This document shows positions 41,931 to 50,501 of a DNA stretch of 64,000 nucleotides, one piece after another (position 1 is the stretch's first letter; every line of letters starts with the position of its first letter). The DNA is from Plantibacter sp050587525 (GTDB taxonomy: Bacteria; Actinomycetota; Actinomycetes; Actinomycetales; Microbacteriaceae): NCBI RefSeq assembly GCF_050587525.1, contig NZ_JBOBFT010000004.1:1-64000 (forward strand), written 5' to 3'. The notes under the pieces were generated by a model. It made no database searches. It had not been told where the DNA came from and saw only the letters and a program-made list of their open reading frames with translations. A program made the translations under genes and the position numbers.

Positions 41931-42506
41931 TCACGCCAACGTCACGCAAGGACTTCCCGGCAACACGCTCGCGATGACGTCCGGTAAGGATGCGACGTCG
42001 CTGCCGAACGCGGAGAGCGGTGCGTAGACGAGCGATCTCGGGAGCCACCTGCCCTTCCACACGGCCGTCACGACGAGGTAGCCGTCCTCCACTGTTGCAC
42101 GGTCGTAGTCGTCCCAGGCGTACGTATGGCTCTGGTCCGACGACCGTGAGTGCCAGCCGGACGCATCGAGTGTCACTTCGACACTGGCGCCGTGCGGAAC
42201 GGCCGGCGTGAGGCTCTTGCGCAACGAGTGCATCAGAACAACGCGGATCACCACAACGAGCAGCAGCAGTGCCGCGAGGACGCCTGCGAGCACCCAACCC
42301 ACCGCGAGTCCCGTTGTCAGAACGAGAGCGGTGACGACGGCGGCGAGGGCGCAGACGACGATGAGGAACGGCCAGCGCAGGATGGACGGACGCAGACCCG
42401 ACACGAAGTCGACCATCGCGCGCCGCTCTCGCTCGACGTCGACGCTCCAGCTGCCATGGATGGCCGGGGGAGTCGGCGACTCCTCAACCGGTGGTGCCGG
42501 TGTCAC
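41931..42506 (-). CDS. YcxB-like membrane protein
   Basis: A 191-residue protein with a Pro/Glu-rich lead, two adjacent TM helices (PFLIVVCALAAVVTALVLTTGLAVGWVLAGVLAALLLLVVVIRVVL) and a C-terminal domain VEVTLDASGWHSRSSDQSHTYAWDDYDRATVEDGYLVV...LPRSLVYAPLSAF, the YcxB/PH-like pattern of bacterial membrane proteins. GTG 42506 chosen for its AGGAA; the exact start is uncertain. Function unknown. Confidence 0.78.
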   Translation of the reverse strand: MTPAPPVEESPTPPAIHGSWSVDVERERRAMVDFVSGLRPSILRWPFLIVVCALAAVVTALVLTTGLAVGWVLAGVLAALLLLVVVIRVVLMHSLRKSLTPAVPHGASVEVTLDASGWHSRSSDQSHTYAWDDYDRATVEDGYLVVTAVWKGRWLPRSLVYAPLSAFGSDVASLPDVIASVLPGSPCVTLA

Positions 42507-42609
42507 TGCCGCCGGTTCCTGATCGAGTCCACCATGCGTGCCAGAGTAGCAACGTGCAGAACGCCGGTCGCCACCTCGTGGTGCTCCGGAAGCCCGATAC
42601 GCTCGACAG

Positions 42610-43056
42610 ATGAGTTCCAAGGTCCGCATCGTCGCCCGTGCCGTCAGCGTCGCAGGTTTGGCTGCGCTGTCCGCCGTGCACGTCATCTGGGCGAGTGGTT
42701 CGTCGTGGCCGGCGAAGAGTACGGAACGATTGGCGGAAGCGGTCGTGGGCCAGACCGTTGAGATGCCGGGCAGACTCCCCACCGCCGTCATCGCAGCTGG
42801 TGCAGCTGGTGCAGCCTGCCTGGTGTCAGGTGGTCTGGGTGAACGTGGCATCGCCCGCTTCGGCGCTCGCTTCACGGGAACGGCGATGCTGCTCCGCGCA
42901 GTGCTCGGCGGGGACGTCGCCCTTGCGGCGCTCGGCCTTCCGCCTTCGAGCCAGACATTCCGACGCCTCGACCGTCGTTACTACCGTCCATTCGCCGCAC
43001 TGCTTGGCGGTGCGCTGTGGATCGCTTCCTCTCGCGATCGCAAGCACGGCGCGTGA
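42610..43056 (+). CDS. DUF3995-family membrane protein
   Basis: A 148-residue protein with four hydrophobic segments: AVSVAGLAALSAVHVIWASGSSWP (the typical 'HxxWAxGxxWP' DUF3995 start), PTAVIAAGAAGAACLVSGG, TGTAMLLRAVLGGD and YYRPFAALLGGALWIASS. Function unknown. Convergent with the LysR gene. Confidence 0.85.
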   Translation: MSSKVRIVARAVSVAGLAALSAVHVIWASGSSWPAKSTERLAEAVVGQTVEMPGRLPTAVIAAGAAGAACLVSGGLGERGIARFGARFTGTAMLLRAVLGGDVALAALGLPPSSQTFRRLDRRYYRPFAALLGGALWIASSRDRKHGA

Positions 43057-43071
43057 GGCTCGAACGCCCGA

Positions 43072-43968
43072 CTATTGCCGCCCATGGACGGCGCCCAACA
43101 CATGTGCAGTGAACTGTTCCGCGACCGGCGACATGCCTTCGCCGACACGCTGGACGAGTGCGATCGTGTTCGCGATGCGAGGTCCCTCCACGAGCACTCG
43201 CGCCAGAACGCCCTGCTCGATGCCGTCGTGGGATTCCAGCCCTGACGCGAGGGCGACACCGCACCCTGCGGCGACGGCTTTGATCGTCTCCGCGGCGCCG
43301 CTGCACTGCAGCGCGACGGCGGGCAGAGGGACACCGTTGGCCCTGCACAGCTCCGCGAGAAGGTCCTGACCAGCACTGCCGGGTTCCCGCATGACGAACG
43401 GCTCGTGAACGAGCCTCGCGAGCGGGACTGATCGCCCCGCCAGCGGGTGTCCTCGATCGACGACGAAGCCGATCTCGTCGTCGAGCACGTGCGTTTCGGT
43501 CAGCCCGGTCGGCGGCGTGCGCCCTCCGCCGACGATCGCCAGGTCTGCCTCGTAGTGGAGGACGCGCTCGAACGCCTCCTGAGCGTTCGACGTCGTGAGC
43601 GTGATGTCGACGTCGGGTCGCTGCCGCTTCCACTCGGCGATCCAGCGGGGGAGCAGCATGTTCGCCGGGAGGGATGTGGCGGCGATGCGCAGGCTCCCCG
43701 TGTCACCATCGCGGAGCCGTCGCGATTCTCGCTCGATGTCGCGTTCGAGGGCGAAGAGGACACCTGCTCGTTCGGCGAGCCGCGCTCCGGCCGGCGTCGG
43801 TGCGATGCCGCGCCCGGATCGTCGAAGCAGGCTCAAGCCGAGTTCACGTTCGAGGTTCCGCACTTGTCCAGTGACTGCAGGTTGGGTGAGATGGAGACGC
43901 TCGGCCGCTTGTGTGACGCTGCCGGTCTCGACGACGGCATGGAACATCCGCAACGCGTGCAGATTCAT
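43072..43968 (-). CDS. LysR-family regulator
   Basis: A 298-residue LTTR. HTH: MNLHALRMFHAVVETGSVTQAAERLHLTQPAVTGQVRNLERELGLSLLRRSGRGIAPTPAG; then the two-lobe effector domain (RIAATSLPANMLLPRWIAEWKRQRPDVDITL). GAGAGGTG precedes ATG 43968. Divergent from threonine synthase with 84 bp between them, so it is the likely regulator of that gene. Effector unknown. Confidence 0.92.
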   Translation of the reverse strand: MNLHALRMFHAVVETGSVTQAAERLHLTQPAVTGQVRNLERELGLSLLRRSGRGIAPTPAGARLAERAGVLFALERDIERESRRLRDGDTGSLRIAATSLPANMLLPRWIAEWKRQRPDVDITLTTSNAQEAFERVLHYEADLAIVGGGRTPPTGLTETHVLDDEIGFVVDRGHPLAGRSVPLARLVHEPFVMREPGSAGQDLLAELCRANGVPLPAVALQCSGAAETIKAVAAGCGVALASGLESHDGIEQGVLARVLVEGPRIANTIALVQRVGEGMSPVAEQFTAHVLGAVHGRQ

Positions 43969-44052
43969 CTCGGCACCTCTCATAGATTTGGCTGATGTAT
44001 CGACCAGAATAAACGATTAGTGCGATCGATTCCGGGTTCGTACCGTGAAGGC

Positions 44053-45291
44053 ATGAAGTTCTTGTGCATGGAGTGCCGACTGGAGTTCGACCGGGGCCTG
44101 ACGACCGGATACCGATGCGCGTGCGGGGGACTGATCGACGTCGAGCACGACTTCAGCGCCCTCGACCCGGACGAGCTCAAGCGGGTCTTCGACGTCAGGC
44201 TCGCCGACCGCGGCACTCCGTTGTCCGGGGGAGTGTGGCGCTACAAGGAACTCGTCCACCCGGAGCTGCCCATCGAGCACATCGTGACGAAGTTCGAGGG
44301 AGACACCGGCCTGTACTCGAACGACGGCCTGGCCGAGTTCGCCGGTGTGCGACGCCTGTGGTTGAAGGCGCAGAGCGAGAATCCGAGCGGATCGTTCAAG
44401 GACACGGGGATGACCGTTGCGGTTTCCCACGGACAATGGTTGGGCCACGAACGTTTCGCGTGCACCTCCACGGGGAACACATCCTCCTCGATGGCGATGT
44501 ACGCGGCTCTCGCGGAATGCGAGGCGGTCGTCCTCCTGCCGTCCGAGGGCGTGTCCGAGAACAAGGTTCTGCAGACCCGGGCGTACGGAGCTCGCCTCGT
44601 TCGCACGGAAGGGGGCTACGACGAAGGGATCCGGTTCCTCGAACAGCACGCGACCGAACTCGGGCTCTACGTCTGCAACTCGATCAATCCACTTCGCATC
44701 GAAGGGCAGAAGAGCTTGGCGTTCGAGCTCGCTCATCAGCTGGGCTGGACGCTCCCTGACTGGCTCGTCGTCCCAGGCGGGGCACTCAGCAATGCATCGG
44801 CGCTCGGCAAGGGGCTGGGCGAACTGCACCGTGCGGGCTTTATCGACTCGTTGCCGAGGATCGCCATCGTGCAGGCCGAGGGTGCGGCCCCGTTCCACCG
44901 CATGCTGCAGGCCGGTGACGCCTCGCTCACGGCGGAGCCGTCGCCGCACACGGTCGCGTCTGCTCTGAACATCGGCGACCCGCCCAATTGGCCGAAAGCC
45001 ATGCGGTACGCGATGCAACAGACGGACGGAGTCACCGTCGCCGTCTCGGACGATGAGATCCTGGACGCGAAATGGCGGATCGACCGGAGCGGGATCGGCT
45101 GTGAGCCCGCGTCCGCGGCATCGCTCGCCGGTCTGCGCTCACTCGTGGCTTCGGGTGTGATCCAGGCCGATGCGACCGCGGTGTGCGTACTCACGGGGAA
45201 CCTCCTGAAAGACACCCAGTCGATCGCGGCTTCACTGCGGCGCCAGGTCACGCCGGAGCGAGAGGAGTGGGAGGCCCTGCTCGCCCGCTGA
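44053..45291 (+). CDS. Threonine synthase (or threonine-synthase-like PLP enzyme)
   Basis: A 412-residue fold-type II PLP enzyme. A short N-terminal zinc-ribbon-like stretch MKFLCMECRLEF...YRCACGGLID (Cys5, Cys8, Cys22, Cys24) precedes the core. NPSGSFKDTGM carries the PLP lysine, STGNTSSSMAMYAAL is the Asn/phosphate loop, and WLVVPGGALSNASAL is the glycine-rich PLP-phosphate site. It would convert O-phosphohomoserine to threonine. Because it is alone with a divergent LysR and apart from hom/thrB, it may be a paralogue with another substrate, such as a cysteate-synthase-like enzyme. GAAGG precedes ATG 44053. Confidence 0.85.
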   Translation: MKFLCMECRLEFDRGLTTGYRCACGGLIDVEHDFSALDPDELKRVFDVRLADRGTPLSGGVWRYKELVHPELPIEHIVTKFEGDTGLYSNDGLAEFAGVRRLWLKAQSENPSGSFKDTGMTVAVSHGQWLGHERFACTSTGNTSSSMAMYAALAECEAVVLLPSEGVSENKVLQTRAYGARLVRTEGGYDEGIRFLEQHATELGLYVCNSINPLRIEGQKSLAFELAHQLGWTLPDWLVVPGGALSNASALGKGLGELHRAGFIDSLPRIAIVQAEGAAPFHRMLQAGDASLTAEPSPHTVASALNIGDPPNWPKAMRYAMQQTDGVTVAVSDDEILDAKWRIDRSGIGCEPASAASLAGLRSLVASGVIQADATAVCVLTGNLLKDTQSIAASLRRQVTPEREEWEALLAR

Positions 45292-45344
45292 GACGGATCC
45301 AACGGACATGTGCGTCCACCCGCTCCCGGTCGCGGCGAACGGGA

Positions 45345-45782
45345 TCAGCCCTTCGTGAGATCTTGCGCGAGCATCACGATGATGCCGCTCGGGCCGCGCA
45401 GGTAGGAGAGCTTGTAGACGTCCTGGTAGTTCGCGATGCCGCGGAGCGGGTGGCATCCGTGTTTCGCCGCGATCGCGATGGCCGCGTCGATGTCGTCGAC
45501 GGAGAACGCCACCCGATGCATCCCGATCTCGTTGGGCAGCGTCGGCTCGGTCTCTATCGCGTCCGGGTGCAGATACTCGAAGAGCTCGATCCTCCCGTGA
45601 CCGTCCGGTGTCTGGAGCACCGCGATCTTCGCGTGATTGCCGTCGAGGCCGACAGCGGTGTCGGCCCATTCGCCGCTCACGGTGTCGCGACCGACGAGGG
45701 TGAGGCCCAGGTCGGTGAAGAAGGCGATCGTCGCTTCGATGTCGCGAACGGCGATGCCGACGTTCTCAAGTGTGATGGACAT
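45345..45782 (-). CDS. VOC-family protein, methylmalonyl-CoA epimerase-like
   Basis: A 145-residue VOC protein: ITLENVGIAVRDIEATIAFFTDLGL, IELFEYLHP and EIGMHRVAFSVDDIDAAIAIAAKHG... YLRGPSGIIVMLAQ. Its paired beta-alpha-beta-beta-beta modules are both visible, with His-less strand 1 but Glu in IELFEY and His in GMHRVAF. The glyoxalase or lactoylglutathione-lyase-like role is uncertain. ATG 45782 was chosen as the family start; the ribosome binding site is weak. Confidence 0.82.
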   Translation of the reverse strand: MSITLENVGIAVRDIEATIAFFTDLGLTLVGRDTVSGEWADTAVGLDGNHAKIAVLQTPDGHGRIELFEYLHPDAIETEPTLPNEIGMHRVAFSVDDIDAAIAIAAKHGCHPLRGIANYQDVYKLSYLRGPSGIIVMLAQDLTKG

Positions 45783-45856
45783 GTGATGCATGCTACCGAG
45801 CAGCCCGATCTCGGGGGAGAGGCGGTGCAATCCGCTCGCTCGGTACGCTGTGCCGA

Positions 45857-47212
45857 TCAGCCCCCGCGCACCGAGTCCTCTACCCGCCCCAGTGCTCCAA
45901 GCACTCGGACATCGATCGGCGTTCTCGTGTCCACGGCCGTGATGAGGACGAATGTCGCCCGAGCAGCGAGCCGCGCGCCATCCCCACCGTTCGACCCTGT
46001 GACGCCGGGGATGGGCGCGATGAGTCGTCCGACGTCCATCATGCCGAGGTGCGCCACACCGTCGAGCGTCAGGCGGGCACCCACCCCACCTGCCAGGAGG
46101 CCGTTCAACGCCTGGTCGTACTCCGGATTCGGATCCATGTCACCCGCCACGATCGCGAGGATCGGCTGGACCAATGCGGTACCGCCGGGGGAGCGGGGCA
46201 TGCCGTCGATGTCGACGACGCCCATGATGCGGTCGTCGATCCTGGCGGCTTCAATGGCGGTCGCGCCGCCCGCCGAGTGCCCTGCGGCGATGATCCTCGT
46301 CAGGTCGGCTGCCGCGAGGTCGGGCGTGCGGGAGGAGTCTGCCTCGAGGTGATCGATGACGGCGCGCACGTCCGCGGCCCTGACACCGATCGCTCGATCG
46401 GCCGCGGCCTGGTCCGCTGCGTCGTCACCGGTGGACGTCGCCTCGTCGGTTGCGATGGAGCCGTCGACGAGCTCGGTCGCAATCGCGTCGTACGGATGAT
46501 CGACGGCGATCACGATGACCCCGTTGCTCGCGAGCTCCTCGGCCCACGAGGTGAAGAACCATCGAGTGCTGGCGAAACCCGGCGACGCGATGACGACGGG
46601 GGAGGACCCCGCGGCCGCATCGCCGTTCCACGTCGCTGTGCTCTTCGCGCGAAGCAGGCTGTCGAAGAGGACGGGTGGCACGCCGTACTGGTCCGCGAGG
46701 GCCGTCGTGAGCTCCGCGGCGGGCGCCTCCTCGGGAAGATACTGGGCCGGCGCACCGTGCCTCGCGGCTGGGTACCACACGGTGACCGGGAGTGAACGAC
46801 GCTCTCCCGGCCCTCCACCGCCGTGCGCGTCGCGACTCGTGTCCGTCCAGACGTGCGCGGTGACGCCCACGGCATCCGGGCCGGACGGTGACGGCACGAG
46901 AACCGGTGGAAGGAGCCACGCGGCGCCCGCGATCCCGACCACGCCGATCCCGAAGAGCGAAGCACCGGTGACCGCCAACTTCGGAGCCCTGAGGGAACGC
47001 AACCACATGACGATGACAGCGGTGAGAGCCGCACCGCCCACGAGCGCGACCACCTGCGGCCTCGCACCTTCGAGCACCACGGCGACGACGAGCAGCAGGA
47101 CGGTGATCGACCCGGCGACGACAACGGGCACAGGACTTCGTCGGCGGGTGACGACCCCCGCAATGAGAGTGATGAACAACATCAGTGAGGCAGAGACGTC
47201 GATCCAGGGCAC
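45857..47212 (-). CDS. Alpha/beta hydrolase with N-terminal membrane domain (PAF-acetylhydrolase-like)
   Basis: A 451-residue protein. Four N-terminal hydrophobic helices (about residues 5-105) anchor a hydrolase domain with LPVTVWYPA, SPVVIASPGFASTRWFFTSWAEELASNGVIVIAVDHPYDA (oxyanion region) and nucleophile elbow IIAAGHSAGGATAIEA. The later GVAHLGMMD holds the catalytic-His candidate. The WYPA start is typical of PAF-acetylhydrolase-like lipases. Start GTG 47212 with GAGGAG. It may act on lipids at the membrane. Confidence 0.85.
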   Translation of the reverse strand: MPWIDVSASLMLFITLIAGVVTRRRSPVPVVVAGSITVLLLVVAVVLEGARPQVVALVGGAALTAVIVMWLRSLRAPKLAVTGASLFGIGVVGIAGAAWLLPPVLVPSPSGPDAVGVTAHVWTDTSRDAHGGGGPGERRSLPVTVWYPAARHGAPAQYLPEEAPAAELTTALADQYGVPPVLFDSLLRAKSTATWNGDAAAGSSPVVIASPGFASTRWFFTSWAEELASNGVIVIAVDHPYDAIATELVDGSIATDEATSTGDDAADQAAADRAIGVRAADVRAVIDHLEADSSRTPDLAAADLTRIIAAGHSAGGATAIEAARIDDRIMGVVDIDGMPRSPGGTALVQPILAIVAGDMDPNPEYDQALNGLLAGGVGARLTLDGVAHLGMMDVGRLIAPIPGVTGSNGGDGARLAARATFVLITAVDTRTPIDVRVLGALGRVEDSVRGG

Positions 47213-47301
47213 GGGCGGGCTCCTCGTGGTGCGTGAGTATCGGGATGTCCACCGTAGATTCCGCGCGAACGGACGTGCGTCAGCCCTGAGCAGCTCTCAC
47301 G

Positions 47302-47781
47302 TCATGCCGGAGGATGATCCGCGGCCGAGGATGCGACGCGGACGTTCCCGGCACCGCCGGTGGCCATGTAGTCGAGTCTGCGCAGCGTTTCGATGTTCCG
47401 GACCCACAGTGGAAGGTCGAGGATCAGTTGCGGGATCCAGCTGCCGGGACCTTTCACAGCGCGTTCGGTGAGCCGGACGACGCAGCCCGCGCCCCGACGC
47501 TTGACCTCGATCGTGACTCTGGCCTCACCGAGGGGCCAGCCCTTGGGCTGGATCACCATGCGGTGGGGCGGGTCCCATTCCAAGGATGTTGTGGCGTCGT
47601 TCAGGAGTGCGGGCCACACTCCGAATGAGTGATGCAGTTTGGACCGTTCGCCGGGCCAGCTCGCGTCGACATCCCGCATTCGTGATGCGCCCACCACCCA
47701 GCCGGGGAACAGCCATCCGTCGGCGAGGACGGCGAAGACGGCCTCTGGGGTGCAGCGCATGACGCGTGTGTTCGTGGACAT
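47302..47781 (-). CDS. SRPBCC/START-like family protein
   Basis: A 159-residue START-like protein: RVMRCTPEAVFAVLADGWLFPGWVVGASRMRDVDASWPG, SLEWDPPHRMVIQPKGWPLGEARVTIEVKRRGAGCVVRLTERAVKGPG, and a C-terminal helix NIETLRRLDYMA. It is the typical polyketide cyclase/dehydrase-like SRPBCC fold of actinobacteria. Ligand unknown. Confidence 0.85.
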   Translation of the reverse strand: MSTNTRVMRCTPEAVFAVLADGWLFPGWVVGASRMRDVDASWPGERSKLHHSFGVWPALLNDATTSLEWDPPHRMVIQPKGWPLGEARVTIEVKRRGAGCVVRLTERAVKGPGSWIPQLILDLPLWVRNIETLRRLDYMATGGAGNVRVASSAADHPPA

Positions 47782-48026
47782 CGATTCTCCCGTTCGACCG
47801 GCGCCGTGTCAGTGCGGACGCCGGGTACACCGTACGTCGATGCATGATCGTCGTGGTGGGGGTTGCGCTCGGCACGCTCGCGCTCGTCGAGTTCTCGCCT
47901 ATCGGACCTCACACGGACCACCGGTGGGCGCCCGAGCAGGAAATCCGCCATGAGACCGCGAACCGCTCCGACCATGTTGCGTGCCGGACGCCGCCCTGAA
48001 GCGGTCTATCGCCACCGATTCGTCAG

Positions 48027-48809
48027 CTAGAGGGCGAGGCGTTGGGCGAGCGTATCCGCGATCGCTGACATGCCGGCATCGTTCGGATGGAAGGACGAGC
48101 CCGTTCGCTCGAGTGACGGCTGGAAATCGAACACCCATGGCTCCGATGATCCGAGTCCGTGACCCACACTCAACTGCGACGCTTTCACGAGCTCTGCGCC
48201 AGACCGCTCAGCCGCGATGCGGTACCCCATGGCGAGTGCTTCCTGGATGTGCAGAAACGACTCGAGTTCGGATGGAGAGAAGATCGAGACCTCGGTGTTC
48301 CGATCGATCACGGTCAGGTAGTCCACGAGGACGACGCGGGCGTGCTTCGCGCGGAGTCGGACTTCGGCGACGACTGTTGCCAGGCCCTCCGCCACTGCCT
48401 CGATACGCTGCTCGGTCGGCTCCGGGATCCCCGCGGCGAACCCTTGGGCGAGCATGGCGACCATCGGGCCGTCTGGCTGGAAACGCGACCACGCGGTGTA
48501 CAGCATCGAGCCGGCGAACTGGAGATCGTTGCCGCCCGCGGTGATCGTGACGAGGTCGGCATCAGCCGGCAGACCGTCGATCTGTGGTGGGAACTCGACG
48601 CCTGCCATGGTCTGCTGGGGCGTGTCGAGGATGGTGGCGGTCGTCGCGCCGGACACGGTCAGGTCGGTCAGCTGGGCGCCGAACCGTGCAGCCAACAGGT
48701 GTGCGTAGTTGCGGGATGACCGCATCGCGTTCGCGTCCTCCACCGGCTCGATGCCGGGCCCTGCTGCGAACGAGCTTCCCAGTGCGGCCATGTTTCGGTA
48801 CTGCGTCAT
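48027..48809 (-). CDS. SGNH/GDSL hydrolase
   Basis: A 260-residue esterase of the SGNH type: block I ALGSSFAAGPG with the Ser, the block II Gly region DLTVSGATTATIL, block III TITAGGNDLQF with the Asn, and block V SFHPNDAGMSAIA with the His. No signal peptide, so cytoplasmic. It lies four bases after the TetR gene stop and should be co-transcribed with it. Confidence 0.9.
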   Translation of the reverse strand: MTQYRNMAALGSSFAAGPGIEPVEDANAMRSSRNYAHLLAARFGAQLTDLTVSGATTATILDTPQQTMAGVEFPPQIDGLPADADLVTITAGGNDLQFAGSMLYTAWSRFQPDGPMVAMLAQGFAAGIPEPTEQRIEAVAEGLATVVAEVRLRAKHARVVLVDYLTVIDRNTEVSIFSPSELESFLHIQEALAMGYRIAAERSGAELVKASQLSVGHGLGSSEPWVFDFQPSLERTGSSFHPNDAGMSAIADTLAQRLAL

Positions 48810-48813
48810 GTTC

Positions 48814-49407
48814 TCAGCTCTCGATGCCGGATCGGAGGACGCCGATCACTGCGGGGATCCTGGCGACGTCCTGGCGGGTCGAGCCCACGTACACGATGAT
48901 CGACAACAGGAGGTCGATCGTCGCTTCGATGTCCGCAGTCTCGGAGATCTGACCTGAGCGCACAGCTTCAGTGAGGCGCTTGCGGATGTCGGTCAGCGCG
49001 GGGCGACCGAACGCTTCGGCGAGTTGTGCGCCGAGCTCCGGTTCGGTCGCGCTGATCGCGGTCGAGGTCCTCAGGACTTCGCCGTATGGACCGCGCAGGG
49101 CGGTGGAGACGAGGTTCAGCCAGAGCGTGAGATCGGCCCAGACGTCATGTGTGTGGGGGACCGGATTGCTGGGCACGTCGAGGTAGCCACCGAGGATCGC
49201 GTCGGCGACCACGGCGGACTTCGTGGGCCACCACCGGTACAGCGTGCGTTTCGCGACCCCGCTGCCGGCGACGATACCCTCCATCGTCAATGCGTCGTAC
49301 CCGCGCTCGGTGAACAGCGCCGCCGCGATGGTGAGGACCTTCTCTCGGATCTCAGGATCCCGTGGCCGCCCCCGTTTCGGTGGCTGAGGCGTTTCCGATG
49401 TGTTCAC
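48814..49407 (-). CDS. TetR-family regulator
   Basis: A 197-residue repressor: KRGRPRDPEIREKVLTIAAALFTERGYDALTMEGIVAGSGVAKRTLYRWWPTKSAVVADAIL, then a TetR_C_11-like domain. GTG 49407 is the likely start; it has no ribosome binding site and may be leaderless. Divergent from an alpha/beta hydrolase-SDR pair and followed by the GDSL gene. Confidence 0.9.
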   Translation of the reverse strand: MNTSETPQPPKRGRPRDPEIREKVLTIAAALFTERGYDALTMEGIVAGSGVAKRTLYRWWPTKSAVVADAILGGYLDVPSNPVPHTHDVWADLTLWLNLVSTALRGPYGEVLRTSTAISATEPELGAQLAEAFGRPALTDIRKRLTEAVRSGQISETADIEATIDLLLSIIVYVGSTRQDVARIPAVIGVLRSGIES

Positions 49408-49434
49408 AGTGCCGAGGCTAACATCTGCCACTTG

Positions 49435-49463
49435 CAATTAGGAGACGATGCGTATTCAATTAG
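49435..49463. promoter_or_regulatory. Divergent promoter region with CAATTAG direct repeats
   Basis: CAATTAG occurs at 49435-49441 and at 49457-49463, 22 bp apart, in the 80-bp gap between the tetR-type gene and the hydrolase gene. TTGCAA (49432-49437) could be a rightward -35. The repeats are candidates for TetR binding. Confidence 0.5.
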
Positions 49464-49487
49464 CCTGTCCACGTCGAAGGAGATGTC

Positions 49488-50432
49488 ATGACCGACCCGA
49501 TCTATCCGCCACCCGCCCCCGAGTACCTCAGCGACACCGCCCGCGCCGGGCTGAACGTGCCGATCGTGCGAATGCCGAACCCCGCTCTCGACGACGCGGC
49601 CGGCTGGACGGCGATGGTCGAACAGGCTGACACGATGATCGCCCAGATGCTTGGTGGAATGACGTTGCCTGCGACGTCCGCGCTTCAGGAGATCGGTGGC
49701 GTCCCCACCTACGTCGTCGTGCCCGACGGTGCTCCTGCCGGCGACGACTCACCCGTGTTCCTGAGCATCCACGGTGGCGGCCTGATCATGGGCGGCGGCG
49801 ATCTGACCCGGGTGATGACCGAGATCAGCGCCATGAGCGCCCCGATCGTCCACTGGGCGCCGGACTACCGGATGCCGCCCACACACCCGTACCCCGCAGC
49901 GCTCGACGACGTCGTCGCCGTGTATCGGGCGCTGCTCGACGTGCGTGACCCATCGCGCATTGTCGTCGGCGGCGGGTCGGCCGGAGGCAACCTCGCTGCC
50001 GCACTCCTGCTGCGGGCGAAAGACGAGGGCCTCCCGATGCCCGCAGCGCTCGTCCTGCTCACCCCCGAGGTGGACCTCACCGAATCCGGCGACAGTTTCG
50101 TCACCCTCGCCGACGTCAGCGTCGGGCTGCAGAGCCTTCGTGACGCCAACCTCCTCTACGCGGGTGGCCACGAGCTGACCGAACCATACCTCTCGCCGCT
50201 CTTCGGGGACGTGACGGGCTTCCCGCCCACGCTGCTCATCTCCGGCACGCGCGACCTGTTCCTCTCCAATACGGTCCGGATGCACCGCAAACTGCGGGAA
50301 TCTGGGGTCGACGCCGACCTGCACATCTTCGACGCCCGTCCGCACGCCGGCTACGGCAACGCGCCCGAAGAAGCCGCCGTGTCGGCCGAGACCGCGGCCT
50401 TCGTCACGAAGCACCTCTCGCTCGCGGGGTGA
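49488..50432 (+). CDS. Alpha/beta hydrolase (HSL-type carboxylesterase)
   Basis: A 314-residue hormone-sensitive-lipase-family esterase. Oxyanion motif SIHGGGLIMGGG, nucleophile GGGSAGGNLAAALLL with the Ser, Asp in LLISGTRDLFLS and His in FDARPHAGYG. It should hydrolyse short acyl esters. GAAGGAGATGTC precedes ATG 49488. Followed 69 bp downstream by an SDR; the pair is divergent from a TetR regulator. Confidence 0.92.
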   Translation: MTDPIYPPPAPEYLSDTARAGLNVPIVRMPNPALDDAAGWTAMVEQADTMIAQMLGGMTLPATSALQEIGGVPTYVVVPDGAPAGDDSPVFLSIHGGGLIMGGGDLTRVMTEISAMSAPIVHWAPDYRMPPTHPYPAALDDVVAVYRALLDVRDPSRIVVGGGSAGGNLAAALLLRAKDEGLPMPAALVLLTPEVDLTESGDSFVTLADVSVGLQSLRDANLLYAGGHELTEPYLSPLFGDVTGFPPTLLISGTRDLFLSNTVRMHRKLRESGVDADLHIFDARPHAGYGNAPEEAAVSAETAAFVTKHLSLAG

Positions 50433-50501
50433 CGCGATCCGAGCTCCGCAACACGCACCGACACGTCGCACATCGACCAGATCCAACACTGAGGAGAACA
50501 G

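Noticed and set aside
47766..47999. Plus-strand frame with a short hydrophobic stretch before the GDSL gene
   Set aside because: It overlaps the SRPBCC gene start antisense, has odd composition and lacks a fitting ribosome binding site.
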